Source: Pseudomonadota bacterium (GTDB lineage: Bacteria; Pseudomonadota; Alphaproteobacteria; Rhizobiales; Beijerinckiaceae). Taken from it: a DNA stretch of 5,329 nucleotides. The position numbers and the translations under genes were made by a program. Where the stretch lies: positions 1 to 5,329 of the forward strand of contig JAEXUU010000510.1 of assembly GCA_023452965.1 (NCBI GenBank), read 5' to 3'. Shown here piece after piece: positions 1 to 5,085 of the stretch (the first letter of the stretch is position 1; the number at the start of each line of letters is the position of its first letter). The notes below the pieces were generated by a model. The model saw only the letters and a program-made list of their open reading frames with translations. It ran no database searches and was not told where the DNA came from.

Positions 1-1200
1 CCCCTTCACCGCCGGGCACTTGCTCTCCGAGAGCGGCCAGACCGTCTCGGACGGCTCGATCTTGCGCACGATCTCGAAATAGTCCCACGGCCCCTTCGAA
101 TCCGCCGGCTTCTTGACCCGGGCGAGATACATCTCGCGCAGCACGCGACCATCGGCGCGGATCGTCGCGTCCTTGGTGAAAGCGTCGTTGATCGGCATCG
201 CGCGCATCGCGGCGGCGACCTTGTCGGGATCGTCGGTGCCGGCCTGCTTCACCGCCTTGAGATAATGCAGCACCGAGCCGTAGACGCCGGCATGCAGCAT
301 GGAGGGCATCATCCCCGCTTTCTCCATGAACTGCTTCGACCAGGCGCGCGAGGGCTCGTCGAGGTCCCAGTAGGAGGCCGTCGTCAGATAGGTGCCCTGC
401 GTCGCCTTGAGGCCGAGGCTGTGGACGTCCTGCAGGAAGAAGATCAGCGCCGCGAGGTTCTGGCCCTGCTCCACCAGACCGAACTCGCCGGCCTGCTTGA
501 TCGCGTTGACGGTGTCGTTGCCGGCATTGGCGATCCCGACGACCTTGGCGCCGGAGGACTGCGCCCGCAGCAGGAAGGAGGAGAAATCGGCATTGTTGAG
601 CGGGTGGCGCACCGAGCCGACGACCTTGCCGCCATTGGTCTCGACCACGTCGGTCGCGTCCTTCTGCAACTGGTGGCCGAAGGCATAGTCGGAGGCCAGC
701 ATGAACCAGCTCGTCCCGCCGGCCTTGACCACGGCCGAGGCGGTGCCGCGCGCCACGCCATAGGTGTCGTAGGTCCAGTGGAAGCCATAGGGCGAGCACT
801 GCTCATTGGTCAGCGCCGTCGTGCCGGCCCCGGAATACATCACGATCTTCTTCTTTTCGCGGGCGAGCGACTGCAGTGCCAGTGCCACCGCCGAGTTCGG
901 GATGTCGACCACCGCGTCGACCTTGTCGACGTCGAACCATTGCCGGGCGATCGAGGTGCCGACATCGGCCTTGTGCTGATGGTCGGCGGCGACGATCTGG
1001 ATCGGCTTGCCGAGCACGGTCGCGCCGAACTCCTTCAGCGCCAGCTCGGCTGCGATCACCGAGCCCTTGCCGCCGATATCGGCTGTCACGCCGCCCATGT
1101 CGGTCAGCACGCCGATCTTCACGACATCGTCGCTGACCTGCGCCAGCGCCGGCAGATTGGCGAGCGCCAGCATGGCGCCGCCCAACAGAAGCGACCGCAT
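1..1200 (-). CDS. Branched-chain amino acid-type ABC transporter substrate-binding protein (LivK-like), 3' end outside window
   Basis: This is the periplasmic solute receptor of a LIV/HAAT-type ABC importer. The reading frame is open for 400 codons from an ATG at 1200 to the left edge, with no stop inside the window; family members are about 400-410 residues, so only a few residues are missing. Residues 1-20 look like a Sec signal peptide: a short n-region with R2, a hydrophobic core rich in Leu and Ala, and an A-L-A cleavage site before Q21. The mature protein opens with VKIGVLTDMGG (27-37), the first strand of the type I periplasmic-binding fold (Peripla_BP_6). The segment around 119-147 contains YSGAG and CSPYGFHWTYDTYG, typical of the LivK-like group in Rhizobia-type bacteria. 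A strong ribosome binding site fixes the start. The gene lies 58 bases after the esterase gene on the same strand, suggesting co-transcription. The ligand cannot be read from sequence: amino acids, amides, urea and aromatic acids are all known for this family. Confidence 0.93.
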   Translation of the reverse strand, partial: MRSLLLGGAMLALANLPALAQVSDDVVKIGVLTDMGGVTADIGGKGSVIAAELALKEFGATVLGKPIQIVAADHQHKADVGTSIARQWFDVDKVDAVVDIPNSAVALALQSLAREKKKIVMYSGAGTTALTNEQCSPYGFHWTYDTYGVARGTASAVVKAGGTSWFMLASDYAFGHQLQKDATDVVETNGGKVVGSVRHPLNNADFSSFLLRAQSSGAKVVGIANAGNDTVNAIKQAGEFGLVEQGQNLAALIFFLQDVHSLGLKATQGTYLTTASYWDLDEPSRAWSKQFMEKAGMMPSMLHAGVYGSVLHYLKAVKQAGTDDPDKVAAAMRAMPINDAFTKDATIRADGRVLREMYLARVKKPADSKGPWDYFEIVRKIEPSETVWPLSESKCPAVKG

Positions 1201-1204
1201 CACA

Positions 1205-1212
1205 TTCCTCCC
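1205..1212 (-). promoter_or_regulatory. Strong ribosome binding site of the substrate-binding protein gene
   Basis: On the minus strand GGGAGGAA lies four bases before the ATG at 1200. It is a near-perfect Shine-Dalgarno match and supports this start, which also gives a complete signal peptide. Confidence 0.8.
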
Positions 1213-1225
1213 GAGCTCGTTGTCC

Positions 1226-1249
1226 CGCCGGCTGCGACAGGCGCCGGCG
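1226..1249 (-). other. Intergenic GC hairpin between esterase and substrate-binding protein genes
   Basis: CGCCGGC (1226-1232) and its exact reverse complement GCCGGCG (1243-1249) form a 7-bp stem with a 10-base loop. It sits between the esterase stop codon and the ribosome binding site of the binding-protein gene. No T-run follows, so it is not a classical terminator. It could stabilise or partly separate the downstream message, as is often seen upstream of highly expressed binding-protein genes. In DNA this rich in GC, chance formation is also plausible. Confidence 0.35.
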
Positions 1250-1258
1250 TTCTTCACG

Positions 1259-2197
1259 TCAAAGACCCTTGGCCTCCAGCCAGGCGACGATCAGGGCCGC
1301 GATCTCGTCGCTGTTGTCCTCGCACATCGGTATATGGCCGTTCCCGGCGATCCCCCGCTCCGGCAGCCAGGCGAACTCGGCGCCGAGATAGCGGGCCGTC
1401 GCCTCGTCGACCGCGCGCGGATGGCGCGGGTCGCTGTCGCCGGTGACGATCAGGATCGGATGGCCCGCCAGCGCCGCAGGGTCCCAGATCCGCAGCCCCT
1501 TGCCGCCGATATTGAAGCGCTCGTTCATCAGGCGCGCGCTCTCGGGCACGATCGAGCGCCGATAGGCCTCGAAGGCCTGTTTCGGGAAGCGCTCGGAGTT
1601 GGCCCAGTAGGCCCGCATGAATTCTGGCGGGATGAAGAGCGGGCTGTCTTCCTCGACGCGGACCGGGCAGCCCAGGCTCTCATCGTCCCTGAGCTTCGCC
1701 ACCGCCTCGGCATCGTCGGGCAGCACCGGCAGGAGATTGGCCGGACCGCCCGGCGCGACACCGACGATCGCAGCAACCGCCCCCGGCGCCTGCTCGGCGA
1801 TCCACCAGGCCATCGGCCCGCTCGCCGAATGCACCAGGAGCACCGCCGGCCCGATCTCCTCCAGCAGGCGCTGCAGGCTGGTCGCGATCTCGACGGTCGA
1901 CAAGGTGGCGAAATCCGGCCGCATCGGCGAACGGCCATGGCCCGGCCAATCCGGCACGAAAACCTCGCGGCCGGACGCGGCGAAGACAGGCGCCCAGCCG
2001 GGCCGGCCATCGGGCGTCGTCAGATAGCAGGCGCCGGTATGGCCACCGCCGTGGACGAGGACGATCGGCAAACGCCCTGCCCCGGCCGACCCGAGCCGGT
2101 CGACATAGATCGGATGGGCCTCGGTGCCCGAATAAAAGCATTGCCGTTGCAGCGCGCGCGAAAGCGCCTGCCGCCCTGTGGCACCAGCCTGGTCCAT
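1259..2197 (-). CDS. Alpha/beta hydrolase, esterase 713-like
   Basis: A 312-residue alpha/beta-hydrolase fold enzyme, predicted to hydrolyse a carboxylic ester or lactone; the substrate is unknown. The strand and oxyanion turn are IVLVHGGGHTGACY (45-58), followed by TTPDGRPGWA (60-69) and a VPDWPGHGRS strand-turn (81-90). The HGGG-x-TG plus TPDGR-x-GW pattern is what I recall for the esterase 713 group. The nucleophile elbow is V-H-S-A-S-G with Ser124 as probable nucleophile. The acid is probably Asp254 or Asp256 in GDSDPRHP, and the base is His288 in GNGHIPMCEDN. No signal peptide is seen, so it is probably cytoplasmic. The open frame extends seven codons upstream to a TTG at 2218, but the ATG at 2197 has an excellent ribosome binding site directly upstream and was chosen. 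It is divergent from the MarR gene and followed by the transporter binding-protein gene, suggesting that it acts on an imported compound. Position 148, after strand 6, is Ala rather than the Glu I recall as catalytic in esterase 713. Confidence 0.88.
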   Translation of the reverse strand: MDQAGATGRQALSRALQRQCFYSGTEAHPIYVDRLGSAGAGRLPIVLVHGGGHTGACYLTTPDGRPGWAPVFAASGREVFVPDWPGHGRSPMRPDFATLSTVEIATSLQRLLEEIGPAVLLVHSASGPMAWWIAEQAPGAVAAIVGVAPGGPANLLPVLPDDAEAVAKLRDDESLGCPVRVEEDSPLFIPPEFMRAYWANSERFPKQAFEAYRRSIVPESARLMNERFNIGGKGLRIWDPAALAGHPILIVTGDSDPRHPRAVDEATARYLGAEFAWLPERGIAGNGHIPMCEDNSDEIAALIVAWLEAKGL

Positions 2198-2199
2198 CG

Positions 2200-2208
2200 C
2201 CTCCTCCC
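2200..2208 (-). promoter_or_regulatory. Ribosome binding site that sets the esterase start
   Basis: GGGAGGAGG on the minus strand ends two bases before the ATG at 2197, with the GGGAGG core about five bases from it. This site would lie inside the coding region if the upstream TTG at 2218 were used, so it decides for the ATG. Confidence 0.75.
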
Positions 2209-2257
2209 GGCGCGGCAAGGCCGTGCCATCTGTTGCCGAGGATGCTAGGACCGGCTC

Positions 2258-2794
2258 ATGGCACGCGCAACAAAAAAGTCTAATGTGAGACTAATTCAAC
2301 AGGACGAGTCCGCCGGGCTGGACACCGCGCAGCGGCGCGCCATCCTGGATGGAACCGCGATCCCGACCGCCTACAAGATCGGCTACGTGCTGAACTTCTA
2401 TCGCGAGCCCTCCTTCCGCCTGATCGAGACGGAGTTCGGGCTGACCCGGCCGGAGATCGTCATCCTGATCTTCCTGACGGTGCGCGACGGCGCGAGCGCG
2501 AGCGAGTTCTGCGAGTTCTCCGGCCATCTCAAGGCGAGCGTCAGCCGCGCCGTGATCCTGCTCGACAAGAAGAAGCTGATCCGCCGGGAGCCCGACCCGG
2601 CCGATAATCGCCGCCAGCTGCTTTACCACACGGCCGACGGCCGGGCGCTCTACGAGCGCTACATCCCGATGCTGCAGACGCGGGAGGCGGCGATGCTTGC
2701 CTGCCTCGATCCTGGCGAACGGGCGCAGCTCGGCAAGCTGCTCGACAAGCTCGCGACCCATGTCCCGCAATGGGGCTCCGCCTCGGATCTCTGA
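2258..2794 (+). CDS. MarR-family winged-helix transcriptional regulator
   Basis: A 178-residue protein with the MarR layout: an N-terminal dimerisation helix (about 35-60), a winged helix-turn-helix (about 63-125) and a C-terminal dimerisation helix (about 127-170). The recognition-helix region reads ASEFCEFSGHLKASVSRAV (81-99), followed by LLDKKKLIRR and the wing DPADNRRQ (113-120), whose D-x-R-R motif is typical of MarR proteins. Family members usually bind short palindromes as dimers and are released by small, often aromatic, ligands. The start ATG at 2258 is the only plausible ATG and has a weak AGGA about seven bases upstream; the first 30 residues extend beyond the usual MarR core. The gene is divergent from the esterase with 60 bases between starts, so it probably controls that gene and itself. 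It might also control the DoxX/dioxygenase pair, whose nearer member is convergent with it. Codons 6-15 are AT-rich and include AGA and CTA, unlike the rest of the gene. Confidence 0.92.
   Translation: MARATKKSNVRLIQQDESAGLDTAQRRAILDGTAIPTAYKIGYVLNFYREPSFRLIETEFGLTRPEIVILIFLTVRDGASASEFCEFSGHLKASVSRAVILLDKKKLIRREPDPADNRRQLLYHTADGRALYERYIPMLQTREAAMLACLDPGERAQLGKLLDKLATHVPQWGSASDL
2277..2292. promoter_or_regulatory. AT-rich dyad at the 5' end of the MarR gene, possible operator
   Basis: AGTCT (2277-2281) and AGACT (2288-2292) form an inverted repeat with a six-base spacer, inside an AT-rich island (about 2271-2299) that contrasts with the GC-rich surroundings. The same bases also read as an imperfect direct repeat with an 11-base period, AGTCTAAT then AGACTAAT. 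It lies within codons 7-12 of the MarR gene and 80-95 bases upstream of the esterase start, where a regulator of the divergent esterase promoter could bind. No convincing -10/-35 pair was found beside it. Confidence 0.3.
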
Positions 2795-2812
2795 CCGGAG
2801 GCGAAGCCTCGG
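2795..2812. terminator. Possible bidirectional hairpin between convergent MarR and DoxX genes
   Basis: Immediately after the MarR stop codon, CCGGAGGC and GCCTCGG pair around a GAA loop, giving 7 bp with one bulged G. The gap between the two convergent stop codons is only 24 bases and this hairpin fills most of it. There is no T-run on either strand, so termination efficiency is uncertain. Confidence 0.35.
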
Positions 2813-2818
2813 ACGCCG

Positions 2819-3211
2819 TCAGCGCAGCAGCGCCGCATAGCGTCCGCGATAGGCGAAGACGAGCAGCGCCCCGCAGACCGCGACGATCGCCGCGACCGGA
2901 ATGCCCTGCGGGTTGAGCTCGGCATGGAACAGCACGATCACCGTCATCACGGGCGCGATCAGCGCCAGCCCGAGCGCAGGCGCGATGTTGAGCAGCAGCA
3001 GGAGCCCGCCGACCAGATTCACGCTCTTCAGCAGCGGCAGGAAGAATTTCGCCTGCTCTAGCGAGCGTTCCCAGGCGAGGCCGATTTCCGTCACCGGCGG
3101 ATGGATCAGGTGGTTGCCGGTCGCCAGATACCAGAAGCCGTCGGCGGCGCTGACCAGGAAGAGCAGGCCAAGGGCGGTCCGGGGCAGAGTGACCATCAGA
3201 AAATTGCGCAT
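2819..3211 (-). CDS. DoxX-family small integral membrane protein
   Basis: A 130-residue hydrophobic protein with about four predicted membrane segments: roughly 8-28, 57-75, 77-97 and 105-121. The motifs FFLPLLKSVNLVGGLLLLL (57-75), then A-P-V-M-T-V-I-V-L-F-H (86-96) and ELNPQGIPVA (98-107) match the DoxX family as I know it (LLK-x-VE-x-AGLLLL, then APV-x-x-NIVLFH). DoxX-like proteins are inner-membrane proteins linked to quinone or thiol redox and oxidative stress; precise activities are mostly unknown. The start is the ATG at 3211; an in-frame TAA lies seven codons upstream, so no longer form exists, and the ribosome binding site is poor. The gene is divergent from the CatE-like gene with 161 bases between starts and convergent with the MarR gene. 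In Bacillus subtilis a DoxX-family protein, CatD, is encoded with the catechol dioxygenase CatE, which supports a shared role here by analogy only. Confidence 0.85.
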   Translation of the reverse strand: MRNFLMVTLPRTALGLLFLVSAADGFWYLATGNHLIHPPVTEIGLAWERSLEQAKFFLPLLKSVNLVGGLLLLLNIAPALGLALIAPVMTVIVLFHAELNPQGIPVAAIVAVCGALLVFAYRGRYAALLR

Positions 3212-3302
3212 TGTCGGGGGTCTTGTCCGTTATGATGCGCCGGACGAGTGCCGGCGCGGCTGCATTGCGACCGCCTGAGCGGATTTTGCCCCTCTCTCGC
3301 GC

Positions 3303-3330
3303 TTGTGACATGCATCCGGATGCAAAGAAT
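3303..3330 (+). promoter_or_regulatory. Candidate promoter of the dioxygenase-like gene
   Basis: TTGTGA (3303-3308) and AAGAAT (3325-3330) are separated by 16 bases and match the sigma-70 -35 and -10 consensus at four of six positions each. Transcription would start near 3337, leaving a leader of about 36 bases to the ATG. The match is modest and rests partly on its position and on the palindrome between the boxes. Confidence 0.35.
3311..3324. promoter_or_regulatory. Perfect 14-bp palindrome, likely operator
   Basis: TGCATCCGGATGCA is an uninterrupted perfect palindrome in the 161-base region between the divergent DoxX and dioxygenase-like starts. It lies exactly between the candidate -35 and -10 boxes, where a dimeric repressor would block polymerase. 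The size and symmetry suit a MarR- or TetR-type dimer. Which protein binds it is unknown; the MarR regulator encoded at 2258-2794 is the nearest candidate. Confidence 0.5.
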
Positions 3331-3372
3331 GCTCTGCACTGCCGCAGCGGCAATGCGCCGCGAGCGGAATGG

Positions 3373-4365
3373 ATGATGATGACGATCGAACTGACCCGGC
3401 GGACATTGTTGCGACTGGCCGGAACGGCCTCGCTCGCCATGGCGGCCGCCGCAGCGGCGCGGGCAGAGGGAACGCCGACAGCCGGCGCGGGCACGATTGC
3501 GGCCACCGCCCCGGGCTTCGCCGGCAGCACGCCGATCCGCTGCGGCGCCATCGGCCTGCGCGTCCGTGATCTCGACCGCATGAGCCGCTGCTACCAGTCC
3601 GTGCTCGGGCTCGCTATCATCTCGGCCAGTGCGGATGGCGTCACCCTCGGGGCGGGCGGCGTCCCTCTCGTCTCGATGGAGGCGCGGCCACAGGCTGAGT
3701 TCGAGCCGCGCAACGCCGCCGGCCTGTTCCACACCGCTTTCCTGATGCCCTCGCGCCGCGATCTCGCGCGCTGGCTCGTGCATGTCGCGCGCAACCAGAC
3801 GCCCCTGACCGGCTTCGCCGACCACAGCGTCAGCGAAGCCGTCTATCTCGACGATCCCGAGGGCAACGGCATCGAGGTCTATGCCGATCGCGACCCGCGC
3901 CTCTGGCGCTGGGAGGGCGAGCGCGTCGTGATGGGCACGCACCGGCTCGACGTTGACGGCATCCTTAGCCTCACCGACACCAGCCGCAACGACTACGCCT
4001 CGGCTCCGACCGGGCTGCGCATCGGCCACATGCATCTGCGCGTCGGCGACATCCAGCAGTCCGAGAGCTTTTATCGCGACGCCATCGGCCTCGATTCGAC
4101 CTCGCGGCGCGACACGGCGAGCTTCCTGTCCTCAGGGCGCTATCACCACCATGTCGCGCTCAACACCTGGAACAGCGCCGGCGCCGGCAGCCGCGACCGG
4201 GCGACGACAGGGCTGGACTGGTTCTCGCTGGAGGTCGCCGATGCCGCCCTGCTCACGGCGCAGCGCGAGCGCATGGCGCGCGCTGGCTTCACACCGACTG
4301 AGGTAGCGCGCGGCTTCGAGAGCACCGATCCCTGGGGGACCCGGCTCAGGCTGGTCGGGGTCTGA
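3373..4365 (+). CDS. Tat-exported two-domain VOC protein, catechol-2,3-dioxygenase (CatE)-like
   Basis: A 330-residue protein of the vicinal-oxygen-chelate superfamily with two glyoxalase/extradiol-dioxygenase domains. Residues 8-14 are T-R-R-T-L-L-R, a twin-arginine motif, followed by a hydrophobic Ala-rich stretch and an A-R-A cleavage site before E32; folded, metal-loaded export to the periplasm is predicted. Domain 1 (about 57-175) has RVRDLDRMSRCYQSVLGL (63-80), GLFHTAF with His120, the SEAVYLDDPEGNGIEVYAD block (154-172) and Glu168. Domain 2 (about 214-328) has GHMHLRVGDI with His221, and YHHHVALNTW (257-266), both hallmarks of CatE-type proteins, which open catechol rings beside the hydroxyls using Fe(II). 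Domain 1 lacks a first-strand His and domain 2 lacks a C-terminal Glu, so activity is not assured. Three consecutive ATG codons (3373, 3376, 3379) follow a GAGCGGAA; the first is given. The frame stays open upstream to 3211, but that extension would run through the promoter region and hide the signal peptide. The gene is divergent from the DoxX gene. Confidence 0.87.
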   Translation: MMMTIELTRRTLLRLAGTASLAMAAAAAARAEGTPTAGAGTIAATAPGFAGSTPIRCGAIGLRVRDLDRMSRCYQSVLGLAIISASADGVTLGAGGVPLVSMEARPQAEFEPRNAAGLFHTAFLMPSRRDLARWLVHVARNQTPLTGFADHSVSEAVYLDDPEGNGIEVYADRDPRLWRWEGERVVMGTHRLDVDGILSLTDTSRNDYASAPTGLRIGHMHLRVGDIQQSESFYRDAIGLDSTSRRDTASFLSSGRYHHHVALNTWNSAGAGSRDRATTGLDWFSLEVADAALLTAQRERMARAGFTPTEVARGFESTDPWGTRLRLVGV

Positions 4366-4405
4366 CGCGCCCCGAACCGTCATTTCAGCCACGGCGACAT
4401 CTCGT

Positions 4406-4513
4406 CCTCATCCTGAGGAGCCGCGTAGCGGCGTCTCGAAGGATGGTCCAGGAAGCTCCGGCGCCAGCTGGATCGCCCTTCGAGACGGCCCTTCGGGCCT
4501 CCTCAGGACGAGG
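4406..4513. repeat. Long palindromic intergenic repeat (REP-like) with nested hairpins
   Basis: The arms 4406-4420 and 4499-4513 pair over 15 positions with one mismatch (CCTCATCCTGAGGAG against its partner). The inner arms 4433-4442 and 4477-4486 pair perfectly over 10 bases (GTCTCGAAGG). Between outer and inner arms, each side carries its own small hairpin: GCCGC-gta-GCGGC (4420-4432; G4420 can pair in either structure) and GGCCC-ttc-GGGCC (4487-4499). The core 4447-4472 can fold further (TCCAG with CTGGA). The result is a cruciform-like structure. It lies between two convergent genes and could end transcription from both. The sequence resembles dispersed palindromic elements I recall from Hyphomicrobiales genomes; only one copy is present here, so dispersal is not shown by this window. 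No gene is supported in 4366-4552. Confidence 0.8.
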
Positions 4514-4552
4514 CTTGAGAGTTAGGGCGCGCGGGCGAAGGCGCCAATCGCC

Positions 4553-5080
4553 TCAGCCAAGCCGCAGCTCGCGAACGACTTGCTCGACGATCGCTTCCTT
4601 GCTGGCTTCGACCTGGACGACGAGCGGCTTCTCGTCCGCGCCCGGCTCCTCCAGCGTCGCGAACTGGCTGTCGAGCAGGGCCGGCGGCATGAAATGGTGC
4701 TGGCGCGCCGCCATGCGCTGGCCGATCAGTTCGCGCGAGCCCCTGAGATAGACCAGCGTGACGTCGGGCCGGTCGCCGACGATGACGTCGCGATAGGCCT
4801 TCTTCAGCGCCGAGCAGGTGACGATGCCGTTGCCGCCGGTCGTGCGCAGCCCGTCGATCCAGGCCGCGATCGCCGCCAGCCAGGGCTTGCGGTCCTCGTC
4901 CGTCAGCGGCGTACCGCTCGACATCATGGCGACGTTCTCGGGCGGGTGAAAGCTGTCGGCATCACGAAAGGGCCAGCCGAGCCGCTCGGCCAGGCGCTCG
5001 CCGAGCGAGGTCTTGCCCGAGCTCGCGACGCCCATGACGACGATGACGGCCGGCTTGCCGGCGCTGTTCGAGACGCTCAT
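4553..5080 (-). CDS. gntK: Gluconokinase
   Basis: A 175-residue cytoplasmic kinase that phosphorylates D-gluconate with ATP to 6-phosphogluconate, feeding the Entner-Doudoroff and pentose phosphate pathways. The Walker A loop is GVASSGKT (17-24). It is followed by the family signatures D-A-D-S-F-H-P-P-E-N (40-49), SGTPLTDEDRKPWL (55-68), CSALKKAYRD (89-98), VYLRG (110-114) and H-H-F-M-P-P-A-L-L-D-S-Q-F-A-T-L-E-E-P (128-146), all matching the short GntK type of Escherichia coli (about 175 residues), so it appears complete. The ATG at 5080 follows the stop codon of the upstream 6-phosphogluconate dehydrogenase gene by five bases, so the two are almost certainly co-transcribed and translation may be coupled. 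The gene converges on the dioxygenase-like gene, with the palindromic repeat in between. No regulator of the gluconate operon is visible in the window. Confidence 0.96.
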   Translation of the reverse strand: MSVSNSAGKPAVIVVMGVASSGKTSLGERLAERLGWPFRDADSFHPPENVAMMSSGTPLTDEDRKPWLAAIAAWIDGLRTTGGNGIVTCSALKKAYRDVIVGDRPDVTLVYLRGSRELIGQRMAARQHHFMPPALLDSQFATLEEPGADEKPLVVQVEASKEAIVEQVVRELRLG

Positions 5081-5085
5081 CCCGC

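Noticed and set aside
265..1446. Long plus-strand open frame of 393 codons
   Set aside because: It is antisense to the substrate-binding protein and the esterase end, has no recognisable domains, is rich in Arg, His and Gly as expected of a GC-rich shadow frame, and spans two real genes.
2198..2218. TTG start adding seven residues to the esterase
   Set aside because: The strong GGGAGGAGG site lies inside this extension and just before the ATG at 2197, so the ATG is preferred.
1007..2248. Plus-strand open frame of 413 codons
   Set aside because: It is antisense to the esterase, whose fold motifs are clear, and it resembles no family; shadow frame.
3211..3372. 54-codon N-terminal extension of the dioxygenase-like protein
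   Set aside because: The extension runs through the divergent promoter region and the palindrome, has no family similarity, and would bury the twin-arginine signal that fits a start at 3373.
2541..3581. Minus-strand open frame of 346 codons
   Set aside because: It crosses the MarR, DoxX and dioxygenase-like genes with low-complexity Arg/Ala-rich sequence; shadow frame.
3196..4035. Minus-strand open frame of 279 codons
   Set aside because: It is antisense to the dioxygenase-like gene, whose domains are well recognised; no motif of its own.
4539..4553. Small hairpin AGGCG-ccaat-CGCCT at the gluconokinase stop codon
   Set aside because: Only 5 bp with a 5-base loop and no T-run; too weak to call a terminator next to the much stronger palindrome at 4406-4513.
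4443..4751. Plus-strand open frame of 102 codons through the palindromic repeat
   Set aside because: It begins inside the repeat and continues antisense to gluconokinase with no recognisable protein features.
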